Source of the DNA: Planctomycetota bacterium
GTDB lineage: Bacteria > Planctomycetota > PUPC01 > DSUN01
Direction of reading: 5' to 3'
Assembly (NCBI GenBank): GCA_035384565.1
Contig: DAOOIT010000031.1
Coordinates: forward strand, 1 to 26,463
Length of the DNA: 26,463 nt
A program made the translations under genes and the position numbers. Positions 5,807-13,380 of the stretch are shown here, one piece after another (the stretch's first letter is position 1; each line of letters begins with the position of its first letter). The notes beneath the pieces are model-generated. The model worked only from the letters and a program-made list of their open reading frames with translations, searched no databases and was not told where the DNA came from.

Positions 5807-6478
5807 ATGCTGGCCGACCGTTACCGACCGGAAGCGTGGACCGACGTGGCGGGGAACGAGCGGGCCGTCCGCTCCGTGGCCCGCCTCACGATGGAGGCGG
5901 CGGAGACGGGCGAGTCGCTCGTCCTTCTCCTGAGCGGGCCGCCAGGCGTGGGGAAATCCAGCCTGGCCGCCCTGGTGGCCAAGACCCTCGGGGCGCCGGC
6001 CGTGTGCATCGAGACCGTCGCCTCAGGCTGCTGCGACAAGACGCGCGTGGAGGGGATCGCCGAGGAGTTCGCCCACACGTCCCTCTACGGGAGCGGCTGG
6101 CGCGTGGCCGTCGTGGAGGAGTGCGACAAGATGAGCGACGGGGCGTTCAGCCTCTTCCTCACGCTGTTGGAGACCCTGCCCAGGAAGAGGGCCGTCGTTT
6201 TCACCAGCAACCTTCCGCCCGACCGCCTCTACCTGGGCGGCGATGAACTCCAGCGGCGACGATGGGGCGCCTTCCTCTCGCGAGCCTACGGGATCGTCTT
6301 CACCAACAAGGGCCTGGCGAGGGACGGGAACGGGCGCCCAGGACCTGCGGCCAGGCGTCTCCACTGGATCGCACAGAAGGAAGGGGCAAGGAAGTCCCTG
6401 GACTGGTGCGCCGACCTGTTGACACGCTGCGAGGGCAATCTGAGGATGGCGATCCACCAACTCAGGCTCGAAGCCTGA
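5807..6478 (+). CDS. AAA+ ATPase of the clamp-loader/RarA type
   Basis: A 223-residue protein beginning LADRYRP, the usual opening of clamp-loader-type ATPases. Motifs in order: Walker A GPPGVGKS (44-51), Walker B VVEECDK (102-108, Glu-Glu in place of the usual Asp-Glu), sensor 1 FTSNLPP (132-137), an LSRAYG segment near 160 where the SRC-like arginine finger would lie, and CEGNLRMAIHQL near the end as the sensor-2 helix. At this length it contains only the ATPase and lid domains and no collar or MgsA-C domain. The preceding gene encodes that second domain. It may load or remodel a sliding clamp or act on stalled forks; a phage clamp-loader subunit is the main alternative. Confidence 0.75.
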   Translation: MLADRYRPEAWTDVAGNERAVRSVARLTMEAAETGESLVLLLSGPPGVGKSSLAALVAKTLGAPAVCIETVASGCCDKTRVEGIAEEFAHTSLYGSGWRVAVVEECDKMSDGAFSLFLTLLETLPRKRAVVFTSNLPPDRLYLGGDELQRRRWGAFLSRAYGIVFTNKGLARDGNGRPGPAARRLHWIAQKEGARKSLDWCADLLTRCEGNLRMAIHQLRLEA

Positions 6479-6487
6479 GCGACCAAC

Positions 6488-6528
6488 GAATCGGGGCGGG
6501 TTCCGAGGCCAGGGACGCGCCCCGATTC
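6488..6528 (+). terminator. Inverted repeat closing the early operon
   Basis: A perfect 11-bp stem (6488-6498, GAATCGGGGCG, with 6518-6528) and a 19-nt loop begin 9 bp after the AAA+ stop. There is no T tract, so factor-dependent termination or 3' end protection is as likely as intrinsic termination. Confidence 0.45.
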
Positions 6529-6887
6529 TCTGGCCCGACACACGTTCAGGGAGGCCACAGGACGTGCGGCGTCGAGGGCGTTGAACCCATCCTACCTCTG
6601 CCCCATTCCCAACGCCCCACGCACGCGAGTATAGGAACCCCCCCCCCCCCCCCCCTCAGGGTCCTCTCCGGCGGGGGGAGGCGAGGCGGGACTTTTTATT
6701 TCGGGCGATTGGGGGATGTGGTGTGAATTTTGGGATTTCACGTTCACAGGCTAAGGGGCAGGGGCACATGGGGGCTGCGGCGACACGCTGGGCGGCAGGC
6801 GCACAGGGATTGGCGATTCTCGGCGTTCTGCTGCGGAGAAGAGCCTCTTTATGAATCAACCAGTCTCAGTGCTATACGGGCGAGAAC
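6529..6887. other. Gene-free control region between early and late blocks
   Basis: About 360 bp without a supported gene (the whole gap is 6479-6964). It contains the 18-C tract, several G runs on the plus strand (for example 6755-6774, three runs of four to five G) and A+T-rich patches unusual for this genome (ACTTTTTATTT at 6691-6701; GTGTGAATTTTGGG near 6721). A short dyad GTGAA/TTCAC at 6723-6741 could be an operator. I see no iterons strong enough to call an origin. Confidence 0.4.
6638..6655. repeat. Homopolymer tract of 18 C
   Basis: Eighteen consecutive C at 6638-6655 in the early/late control region. The complementary strand has G18, able to form quadruplex structures. Length is prone to error in sequencing and to slippage in vivo. 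Confidence 0.95.
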
Positions 6888-6909
6888 CAGGCGTTCCGTG
6901 GAACGCCTG
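6888..6909. promoter_or_regulatory. Perfect palindromic operator candidate at the late promoter
   Basis: Two perfect 10-bp arms (CAGGCGTTCC at 6888-6897 and its complement at 6900-6909) around a GT centre. The palindrome ends exactly at the first base of the -35 box, the position of an activator or repressor site. It could also form a transcript hairpin ending upstream readthrough. Confidence 0.55.
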
Positions 6910-6937
6910 TTGACAAGCGGACTGGGCATGGTAGAAT
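6910..6937 (+). promoter_or_regulatory. Near-consensus sigma70 promoter of the packaging/head operon
   Basis: TTGACA (6910-6915), a 16-bp spacer and TAGAAT (6932-6937) upstream of the terminase small subunit start at 6965, giving a leader of about 20 nt. It is the strongest promoter I see on the plus strand and fits transcription of the late block. Confidence 0.7.
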
Positions 6938-6964
6938 CTGCTCGGACGCGACCGGTGATGACTC

Positions 6965-7711
6965 GTGGCGAAGGCCCGACGGCGGAAAGCAGCCGCACCG
7001 AAGCGTCCTTGCACGGTCGCCACTCCGCTTCCCTCCCCTGCCCCTCCGCCAGCCGACCGCGATGCCCGTGTTCTGCTGGCGCTAGACACCATCGAGTTGC
7101 GCACCGCACGGGCGCTGATCGCGAAGGCCGCGTCGGGGCGCCGTCTCACCAAGCGCGAACTGGATAGCCTTCCGAGGCTGCGGGCTCTGATCGAGCGCAG
7201 GGCCGGCCGTGGCTCGGGCCAGGCGGCGTCCCCCGACGCGGCGGCCACCGTGCGCGAGGTGGCGGAGCGGTTCGGCGTAACGGTGCGCACGGTGCACAAC
7301 TGGAAGGCGGAGGGGATGCCTGGTGGCGAGGAGGGGTATGACCTGGCCGCGATCCGCGCGTGGCATGACGAGCGGCACCCCAAGGCCGCGACGAGCAGGA
7401 GCGACCTTCAGACCGAGAAGGAGAAGTGGGACAAGGAGTTCCGGCGGATGCGGTTCCAGCTCGCGGAGATCGACTATCGGATGAAGACGGGCGATCTGCT
7501 GGACCGCGGCGTGGTGGAGGCGGACACGCGCGAGATCGTGAGAGCGTTCCGCGACGAGCTGTTGGGGATGGCTGCGGCGCTGGCGCCGCAGCTCGTGGGC
7601 CTGGACGCGAGGCAGATCAAGGAGGCGATTGACCTGCGGGTGCGTGACGCGCTGAACGGGCTGGTCGCCACACTGGGCGGCGAGCGCGCCGGGGAGGGGT
7701 CCACAGAATGA
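6965..7711 (+). CDS. Terminase small subunit (Nu1-like)
   Basis: A 248-residue protein started at GTG 6965; the ribosome site is weak, but the frame has no nearer start. It recognises phage DNA for packaging and recruits the large subunit. Residues 95-135 form a MerR/Nu1-like winged helix (VREVAERFGVTVRTVHNWKAEGMP...YDLAAIRAW). After it comes a long helix (about 145-175, EKEKWDKEFRRMRFQLAEIDYRMKTG is the visible pattern) and a C-terminal helical region that would contact the large subunit. The N-terminal 90 residues (basic, Pro-rich, then helical) are an extension compared with lambda Nu1. It overlaps the large subunit gene by ATGA, as expected for a terminase pair. Confidence 0.75.
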   Translation: MAKARRRKAAAPKRPCTVATPLPSPAPPPADRDARVLLALDTIELRTARALIAKAASGRRLTKRELDSLPRLRALIERRAGRGSGQAASPDAAATVREVAERFGVTVRTVHNWKAEGMPGGEEGYDLAAIRAWHDERHPKAATSRSDLQTEKEKWDKEFRRMRFQLAEIDYRMKTGDLLDRGVVEADTREIVRAFRDELLGMAAALAPQLVGLDARQIKEAIDLRVRDALNGLVATLGGERAGEGSTE

Positions 7712-9609
7712 GAGGCAGCGCCCATCCTGGCCTCGACCGTTCCGCCGTGCTGGCGGCGCTGCGGCCTCCGAGGCGTGTGCTGCCGTCGGAGTGGGTGGGC
7801 GACAACCGCCGCCTGACACGGGACTCGTCGCCCGAGCCCGGCCCGTTCCGGCTGGACCGCACGCCGTACTGGCGGGAGCCGCTGGACAAGTTCGCGGACC
7901 CGTTCGTGCGGAAGATCACGGCGGTGACGGCGACTCAGGTGGGGAAGACGGACGGGCTGATGGCGAACACGGTGGGGTGGGCTGTGGACGTTGACCCTGC
8001 TCCTGGGGTGTACGGGATGCCCCGCGACCCCGACATCGCGTATCTGTTGCGCGAGCGCTTTCGGAAGAGCTTCGAGGTGTCGCCTGGCTTCAGGCGTCAC
8101 CTCGACCCCGCCTCGTGGATCTCGCTGACCGACCAGGTGATGAGCTTCGACACGATGCCGCTGTACTTCCTGTCGGCCGCGAGTCCTGCGGCCCTGGCCT
8201 CGAAGCCTGCGCGGTATGCGTGGTTGGACGAGGTGGACAAGTGGCCGCGGTTTTCGGGGCGCGAGGCTGACCCCGTGTCGCTGATCCTGGAGCGGACGAA
8301 GAACTTCCATGACCGCAAGATCGTGCAGTGCTCGACCCCGACCCTCAAGAGCGGCTACATCTGGGTCGAGTTCGAGGCGAGCCAGAGGCACGAGTACTGG
8401 GTGCCGTGTGCACACTGCGGCCGCTACCAGCTGCTCACGTGGAACCACCTCAAGTTCTCCGAGACGGAGCGGGACCCGAAGCGGATCGAGGACGAGCGGC
8501 TGGCCTGGTGCGAGTGCGAGCACTGCCACGGGCGGATCGGCGACACGCAGAAGCCCGCGATGCTTCTGGGTGGCCGGTGGGTGCCTGAGGGGTGTGAGAT
8601 CGACGCGAGCGGGAACCTGGTGGGCGAGGTGGTTCCCGCGTCGCACGTGGGGTATCACCTCTCGGCGATCTACTCGCCGTGGGTCACGTTCAGCCAGATC
8701 GTCGCGGAGTTTCTGCGGTCGAAGGACGCGCCCGAGAAGTTGATGAACTGGCGGAACTCGTGGATGGCCGAGCCGTGGGAGGAGCGGGGCGCGAGCCTGA
8801 GCGACGAGCAGCTCCTCGTGCACGTGGGCAACTACGAGCGGGGGACGGTGCCGACGGCGGTGCAGGTGCTCACGGCTGCGGTGGACGTGCATGATCCAGG
8901 GCACCCGTTCCGCGTGGTGGTGCGCGGGTGGGGGCATGCGGAGGAGAGTTTTCTGGTGGTGGAGGCCGAGGCCGAGAGCTGGCAGGCGGTCGAGGAGCTG
9001 GTGTGTGTGCGGGAGTATCCGCGGACCTCGGGCGGCGAGCGGCTGCGCGTGGTCATGGCGGGCATTGACGCCAGGTACCGCACGAACGAGGTGTACGAGT
9101 TTTGCCGGGCGTGGAGCGAGATTGTGCGGCCTGTCTTCGGCCAGCCTGGGTACCGCATGAGCGCTCCGTTCAAGCCGTCGGTGATTGACTACCATCCGCG
9201 GAAGGGGCGTGTCGTCCGCAATGGCCTGGTGATCTGGCACGTGAACACCGACTACTACAAGGACAAGCTCCTGGCGTTGATGAGCCAGCCTGTGCCGACG
9301 GACCCTGGGTATTTCTGGCTGTGCTCGGGGGTGACGGATGGGTATGCGAAGGAGATGGCCGCGGAGCACCGCGTGCCGAAGGCCGATCGACACGGCCGCA
9401 CGCGCATGGTCTGGGAGGTGAAGTACCGCGGCGTGGGCAACCACGCCTGGGACGCCGAGGTGTACGACCTGGCGATCGCCGACATGGCGGGGGCTCTGAA
9501 CCTGCCTCGGCAGGATGGAGCGTGGAGCGCCGACATCGCTCCGCACAGGGGGGAGGAGGGCGAGCCGTTTGTCCGCCGCGGCGGCGGCTGGTGGGACGCG
9601 ACGCGGTAG
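7708..9609 (+). CDS. Terminase large subunit, lambda GpA family
   Basis: A 633-residue packaging motor and nuclease. The Walker A-like element TATQVGKT (74-81) lies after the family's VTATQ context, and Walker B is AWLDEVD (171-177). A cysteine-knuckle pair (CAHC at 234-237; CEHC at 270-273) sits in the linker, as in many GpA proteins. The C-terminal nuclease half contains AAVDVHD and MAGIDARY acidic segments that could coordinate metal. Length is close to lambda gpA (about 640). It starts at ATG 7708 with a strong GGGGAGGGG site. It would cut concatemers and translocate DNA into the prohead through the portal encoded downstream. Confidence 0.92.
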   Translation: MRGSAHPGLDRSAVLAALRPPRRVLPSEWVGDNRRLTRDSSPEPGPFRLDRTPYWREPLDKFADPFVRKITAVTATQVGKTDGLMANTVGWAVDVDPAPGVYGMPRDPDIAYLLRERFRKSFEVSPGFRRHLDPASWISLTDQVMSFDTMPLYFLSAASPAALASKPARYAWLDEVDKWPRFSGREADPVSLILERTKNFHDRKIVQCSTPTLKSGYIWVEFEASQRHEYWVPCAHCGRYQLLTWNHLKFSETERDPKRIEDERLAWCECEHCHGRIGDTQKPAMLLGGRWVPEGCEIDASGNLVGEVVPASHVGYHLSAIYSPWVTFSQIVAEFLRSKDAPEKLMNWRNSWMAEPWEERGASLSDEQLLVHVGNYERGTVPTAVQVLTAAVDVHDPGHPFRVVVRGWGHAEESFLVVEAEAESWQAVEELVCVREYPRTSGGERLRVVMAGIDARYRTNEVYEFCRAWSEIVRPVFGQPGYRMSAPFKPSVIDYHPRKGRVVRNGLVIWHVNTDYYKDKLLALMSQPVPTDPGYFWLCSGVTDGYAKEMAAEHRVPKADRHGRTRMVWEVKYRGVGNHAWDAEVYDLAIADMAGALNLPRQDGAWSADIAPHRGEEGEPFVRRGGGWWDATR

Positions 9610-9621
9610 AGGAGGCGATGG

Positions 9622-9849
9622 ATGGCAGAGAGCGTGGAGAGCCCGAATGCGGTGGCGTACAGCGTGGCGTTCGAGGCCGCTCGGACGCGGTGCCCGACGT
9701 GCGGGAGCGCTCGGACGTCGGTGTACCGGACCATGCCTGCGCCGCGTGGGCGGCAGCGGTTCCGGTTTCGCTATCACTTGTGCTGGGCGTGCGGCGTGCG
9801 GTTTCGGTCGCAGGAGCCGTGCGCGCTCGAGGAGACTCATCGTGCCTAA
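9622..9849 (+). CDS. 75-residue zinc-ribbon protein
   Basis: Starts at ATG 9622 with GAGGAGG upstream. Two CxxC knuckles, C24-P-T-C27 and C54-W-A-C57, 26 residues apart with basic and aromatic residues between, form a typical four-cysteine zinc ribbon. It sits between the terminase and gpW genes, where phages often carry small DNA-binding accessory genes, and overlaps the following SEC-C gene by 8 bp. Partner and function are unknown; nucleic-acid binding or a role in packaging are inferences from context. Confidence 0.65.
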   Translation: MAESVESPNAVAYSVAFEAARTRCPTCGSARTSVYRTMPAPRGRQRFRFRYHLCWACGVRFRSQEPCALEETHRA

Positions 9850-10003
9850 GCTGGATCTGTGGACGCGGCGTCTTCGGCGGGTCGGGCGGCGGGTGCTCAG
9901 CCGACCTGGCGCCGTGGGGAGGAACGCCGCGTGCCCGTGCGGGTCGGGCCGGAAGCACAAGGCGTGCTGCGGGAGCGGCAGGAAAGTCGTTACTAACGGG
10001 TAG
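9842..10003 (+). CDS. SEC-C motif mini-protein
   Basis: A 53-residue protein from GTG 9842, overlapping the previous stop codon by 8 bp. The N-terminal half is basic (VPKLDLWTRRLRRVGRRVL). The C-terminal half is a full SEC-C zinc motif, C31-P-C33-G-S-G-R-K-H-K-A-C42-C43. SEC-C modules occur at the end of SecA and in many small proteins, where they bind zinc and act as docking tags. A stand-alone version in a packaging module is unusual. The ribosome site is not clear, so the start may differ slightly. I infer a zinc-bound adaptor, without a known partner. Confidence 0.6.
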   Translation: MPKLDLWTRRLRRVGRRVLSRPGAVGRNAACPCGSGRKHKACCGSGRKVVTNG

Positions 10004-10038
10004 TAAGCGGGGGCTATGAAACCGTGCGCGCGGCTGGT

Positions 10039-10109
10039 ATACGTGGGGACGTATCGCGTCTCCGTCGCTGCCAGGAGGGGGGGCGGGCGTGTAACCCGCC
10101 TGCCCCTCC
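10039..10109 (+). promoter_or_regulatory. Two hairpins in the gpW leader
   Basis: In the 118-bp gap before gpW, ATACGT (10039-10044) pairs with 10049-10054 over a GGGG loop. A second, stronger stem pairs 10074-10080 with 10103-10109 (7 bp) and 10082-10087 with 10095-10100 (6 bp), with a small internal loop and a 7-nt apical loop. It ends just before the GAGGGAG ribosome site, so it could regulate gpW translation or separate transcript segments. Confidence 0.45.
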
Positions 10110-10121
10110 GAGGGAGTTCCG

Positions 10122-10352
10122 ATGGCCTCGACCGCTGCCGAGCACCTGGTGCTGGTGAACGCCGCGATCACGGCGATCCTCGAGGGTCGGGCCGTCGAAT
10201 CGTATACCATCGGGAGCCGAAACCTTCGGAAGACGCCGCTGAGCGAGCTGTTCAAGCTGCGGAGCCAGTTGGAGGCGGAGGCGGAGCTGGACGCGGCCGA
10301 GGGCACGGGCGGCGGGTTACACACCTACCCTGATTTTTGGCCGAACGGATGA
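10122..10352 (+). CDS. gpW-like head-tail joining protein
   Basis: A 76-residue protein, close to lambda gpW in length (68) and in its position between the large terminase and portal genes. The layout matches: an N-terminal helix (LVLVNAAITAILEG), a short beta hairpin (RAVESYTIGSRNLRKT), a second helix (LSELFKLRSQLEAEAEL), and a flexible Gly-rich tail. In lambda, gpW closes the filled head and prepares the site for the next connector protein. It starts at ATG 10122 with GAGGGAG upstream. The stop overlaps the portal ATG (ATGA). The call rests on synteny and secondary-structure pattern. Confidence 0.7.
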   Translation: MASTAAEHLVLVNAAITAILEGRAVESYTIGSRNLRKTPLSELFKLRSQLEAEAELDAAEGTGGGLHTYPDFWPNG

Positions 10353-11962
10353 GCAAGGCCGCAGCAACGCCGAACTGGTTGGACCGTGCGATTGGCTGGA
10401 TTTCGCCGCAGCGCGGCCTGGATCGCATGGCGGCGCGCTACGCGGCCGCCGCCTTCCACCGCGGGGCGGGCACCGACCGGCCTCGCAAGGGCTGGCTCAC
10501 GGCGGGGGGGAGTCCCGACGAGGACATCCTGGGCGATCTGCCGGCTCTGCGGGCGCGGTCGCGGGACCTGGTGGCGAACAATCCGATCGCCCGGGCCATC
10601 GTGCATGGGATCAACCGGTACGTCGTGGGGAGCGGCCTGGTGCCGTTTCCGCAGATGGACAACGGTGTGCTGGGGATTTCGGACGCGGAGGCCGAGAAAC
10701 TCCAGGACGCGGCGGAGGCGTTGTGGGACGAGTGGTGTCCTCTGGCGGACCTCGAGGGGCACGAGACGTTCTACGGGTTGACCGCTCTGGCCGACTGGGC
10801 GGAGCTGGAGAGCGGGGAGGCGCTGCTGTTGCGGCATCAGCGGCCTGACGGGGCGGGCCGCGTGAAGACGCGGTGGCAGGTGGTCGAGGCGGATCGGCTG
10901 GCGCAGCCTGACGGCGAGAAGGAGACGGGGGCCTTCCGCTCCGGCATCCGCACGGACGCCGACGGCGTGCCCGTCGAGTACCTGATCAAGAAAACGCACC
11001 CTGGCGACACGCTGGACGGCGTGGCGAAGCGGGGCGACTACGAGCGGGTGCCAGCCCGGGACGAGCAGGGCCGGCCGAACGTCGTGCACCTGTACAGCCG
11101 GCGGACGCGGCCTGGCCAGCGTCGGGGCCTGCCGCTGCTGGCCCACTGCATGACGGACCTGAAGGACATCGGCGAGTATCTGGAGGCGGAGCTGGTGGGC
11201 GCACGGGTGCAGGCGTGCCAGGCGTTGATCGTGAAGGGGCGGAAGCCTGCGACGAGCGCGAGGGGTGCGACGGGGAGCGTGGACGCGACGACGGGGAGCC
11301 GCATTCAGACCATCGAGCCTGGGCGGATCATCTACACGGACAGCGACGACGACGTGGTGCCGTTCAACCCCACGCGGCCGAGCCAGCTCATCACCCCGTT
11401 CGCGGAGCTGCTGTTGAAGCGGATCGGGGCGAGCATCGGAATCCCGTATGAGGTGCTGCTGCTGGATTTCTGGCGGCGGAGTTGGTCGAGCGCCCGTGCG
11501 GCGCTGCTGAGCGCTCGGATCGGGTGCTACCTGCCGCGGCGGAGCTGGCTGATCCGGAGCTTCTGCCAGGTGGCGTGGGAGGCGATGCTCGAGGAGGCGT
11601 TCCTGGCTGGAGAGTGGGAGCTGCCGCTCGAGCGGCAGAGCGATTTCTATAAGTTCAAGGCGGCCATCTGCCGCTGCACGTGGGTGGGGCCTGCGTTCGG
11701 CTGGGTGGACCCTGAGAAAGAGCTGAAGGCGGTCGAGCTGGGGATGAAGCTCGGGCTGGACACGTGGCAGCTCGCGGCGTCGGAACTGGGGCACCACTGG
11801 CTCGACCTCGCGTGGCAGATCAAGCGGGAGCAGCGGATTCGCAGGACGCTGGGGCTGCCGACGCCTGGGATGCAGCCTGGGATGGCCGAGGCTCAGGGGA
11901 CGCCGAGCGGAGATCGGAGCGACCGCACTGACCCGCAAGAGGAGAGTCGGGATGCCGACTGA
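10349..11962 (+). CDS. Portal protein, lambda gpB family
   Basis: A 537-residue protein started at ATG 10349, overlapping the gpW stop. A TTG four codons upstream is possible but less likely. Portal signatures: the early stretch LRARSRDLVANNPIARAIVHGINRYVVGSGL, VVEADRLAQP, the VPVEYLIKK segment, VHLYSRRTRPGQRRGLPLLAHCMTDLKDIGEYLEAELVGA, and the tunnel-loop/stem area GASIGIPYEVLLLDFWRRSWSSARAAL. It forms the dodecameric ring at one capsid vertex through which DNA enters and to which the tail binds. Length is typical of the family (lambda gpB 533). It overlaps the protease gene by 11 bp. Confidence 0.9.
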   Translation: MSKAAATPNWLDRAIGWISPQRGLDRMAARYAAAAFHRGAGTDRPRKGWLTAGGSPDEDILGDLPALRARSRDLVANNPIARAIVHGINRYVVGSGLVPFPQMDNGVLGISDAEAEKLQDAAEALWDEWCPLADLEGHETFYGLTALADWAELESGEALLLRHQRPDGAGRVKTRWQVVEADRLAQPDGEKETGAFRSGIRTDADGVPVEYLIKKTHPGDTLDGVAKRGDYERVPARDEQGRPNVVHLYSRRTRPGQRRGLPLLAHCMTDLKDIGEYLEAELVGARVQACQALIVKGRKPATSARGATGSVDATTGSRIQTIEPGRIIYTDSDDDVVPFNPTRPSQLITPFAELLLKRIGASIGIPYEVLLLDFWRRSWSSARAALLSARIGCYLPRRSWLIRSFCQVAWEAMLEEAFLAGEWELPLERQSDFYKFKAAICRCTWVGPAFGWVDPEKELKAVELGMKLGLDTWQLAASELGHHWLDLAWQIKREQRIRRTLGLPTPGMQPGMAEAQGTPSGDRSDRTDPQEESRDAD

Positions 11963-13310
11963 TGCAGCCAACGTGGGAACACCGGCCGGCCTGGTCGAGC
12001 TGTTCGGCTCGCAAGCGTGGGCGATGGAGCCGAAGGCTCTGACGGCGTTCGTGTGCAACGTGGCGCGGCTCTACGCCGCGTCGCCGGCGGTGGAGGGGGA
12101 TCGCGTCGAGCAGGCGCGCGAGGCGGCGCGGGCTCCGCGAGTGGCGGGCAGCGTGGACGGAGCGACGGCGGTAGTGCGGCTGAACGGGCCGATCCTGAAG
12201 AACGGGAACTGGGTGCTGGAGTACTTCGGCATTCAGTACGTCAGCACGGTGGCGGTGGGGCGCGTGCTGCGGGAGCTGGACGCCCGGCCCGACGTGGGGC
12301 AGATCGTGCTGTGGATTGACAGCCCCGGCGGCACTGTGGAGGGGACGCAAGAGCTGGCCGACCTGATCGCGGAGGTGCGCGAGACGACCCCTGTGCTCGC
12401 CTACATCAGCGACACGGGTGCGAGCGGGGCGTACTGGCTGGCCAGCCAGGCCAACTCCATCGAGGCGAACGATACGGCCCTGGTGGGGAGCATCGGCGTG
12501 TACAGCGTGATGACCGACTGGAGCCGGCTCTACGAGGAGGCTGGCGTGAAGGTGCACGTGATTCGGAGCACGCCGTTGAAGGGGGCGGGGTATCCTGGCG
12601 ACAAGGTGAGCGACGCTCAGATCGCGGACGGGCAGCGGATTGTGGACGCGCTGGCCGCGAAGTTCATCGAGGCCGTGGCCGCCGGCCGGGGGTTGACGTT
12701 GGAGGCGGCGCAGGCCGTGGCCGTGGGGACCGTGTGGCTGGCCGCCGAGGCGCAGGAGAAGGGCCTGGTGGACGGCGTGAGCAATTGGGCAGAGTTCCTG
12801 CCGCGCGTGGTCGCCGGCGGAGCTGCCGGAACCTCAACACAGGAGGCAGGAAGCATGGCAGGCGAGCAGGACAAGAAGGCCCTCCAGCCGTACACGGCGG
12901 GAGAGCTGCAGGCGGCCTATCCCGAGCAGGTGGCCGCGCTGTGCAAGGAGGCCGCGTCCGCTGCGGTCGCGGCGGAGCGCGAGCGGTGCTCGGGCATCGT
13001 CAAGGCGCAGGTGTCGAGTTCCGACGAGCAGACGCGGCTGGCTCTGGGCGCCATCGAGAAGGGCCAGACCGTGGCGGAGGCCGACAGTGCGATGAAGGGG
13101 GCGGAGCTGGAGCGGCTGCGCAAGGGCGGGGCAAAGGCCGTGGGCGCGAGCGATGGCGACTCGCCGAGCGAGCCTGGCGGCGACAGCGAGGCCGCGTGGA
13201 AGGCCGCGTGGGGGAAGAACGCCGAGCTGCGCGCCGAGTTCGGCGGGGACGAGGTGGCGTATCTCGCGTACTGCAAGGCGAAGAAGGAGGGCAGCTTCCG
13301 CGTGAGGTGA
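11952..13310 (+). CDS. S49-family prohead protease (lambda gpC-like) with C-terminal scaffold region
   Basis: A 452-residue protein started at ATG 11952 (GAGGAG upstream). The SppA/ClpP-type protease occupies about residues 70-290: WIDSPGGTVEG (121-131), nucleophile S158 in DTGASGAYWLAS, and likely base K210 in STPLKGAGYPGDK. The Ser-to-Lys spacing of 52 equals that recalled for B. subtilis SppA (S147/K199), supporting an active dyad. The remaining 150 residues are acidic/helical, like the lambda gpC tail that contains the scaffold Nu3. An internal ribosome site and ATG at 12855 can make that part separately. It would process proheads during capsid maturation. Confidence 0.88.
   Translation: MPTDAANVGTPAGLVELFGSQAWAMEPKALTAFVCNVARLYAASPAVEGDRVEQAREAARAPRVAGSVDGATAVVRLNGPILKNGNWVLEYFGIQYVSTVAVGRVLRELDARPDVGQIVLWIDSPGGTVEGTQELADLIAEVRETTPVLAYISDTGASGAYWLASQANSIEANDTALVGSIGVYSVMTDWSRLYEEAGVKVHVIRSTPLKGAGYPGDKVSDAQIADGQRIVDALAAKFIEAVAAGRGLTLEAAQAVAVGTVWLAAEAQEKGLVDGVSNWAEFLPRVVAGGAAGTSTQEAGSMAGEQDKKALQPYTAGELQAAYPEQVAALCKEAASAAVAAERERCSGIVKAQVSSSDEQTRLALGAIEKGQTVAEADSAMKGAELERLRKGGAKAVGASDGDSPSEPGGDSEAAWKAAWGKNAELRAEFGGDEVAYLAYCKAKKEGSFRVR
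12855..13310 (+). CDS. Nested in-frame scaffold protein (Nu3-like)
   Basis: An internal start within the protease gene, same frame: ATG 12855 preceded by a perfect AGGAGG (12841-12846) at 8-nt spacing. The resulting 151-residue protein is Glu/Lys/Ala-rich and mostly helical (AALCKEAASAAVAAERERC), then has a Gly/Asp/Ser-rich stretch, and ends with a short basic C-terminus (YCKAKKEGSFRVR), features of scaffolds that bind the capsid protein by a basic tail. Lambda makes Nu3 the same way from within gene C. The shared C-terminus lets the protease co-assemble with the scaffold. Confidence 0.72.
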   Translation: MAGEQDKKALQPYTAGELQAAYPEQVAALCKEAASAAVAAERERCSGIVKAQVSSSDEQTRLALGAIEKGQTVAEADSAMKGAELERLRKGGAKAVGASDGDSPSEPGGDSEAAWKAAWGKNAELRAEFGGDEVAYLAYCKAKKEGSFRVR

Positions 13311-13326
13311 GCCGCTGGTGCGGCTC
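13309..13326 (+). promoter_or_regulatory. Short hairpin at the protease/scaffold stop codon
   Basis: GAGCCG (13309-13314) pairs with CGGCTC (13321-13326) over a 6-nt loop; the stem starts within the stop codon. It is one of several strong hairpins in gaps of the head operon. Confidence 0.4.
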
Positions 13327-13380
13327 GCGCGTGTGAGGGCAGCGAACGGAGACGACCTTCACACCACGAGGAGACCAGGG

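Noticed and set aside
7474..9960. 828-residue minus-strand frame opposite the large terminase
   Set aside because: Composition (His/Arg/Pro-rich) and lack of a ribosome site mark it as a shadow of the terminase gene in GC-rich DNA.
10016..10333. 105-residue plus-strand frame overlapping gpW
   Set aside because: It has an Arg/Gly-rich product, runs through the leader hairpins and overlaps gpW in another frame; gpW has the better ribosome site and family fit.
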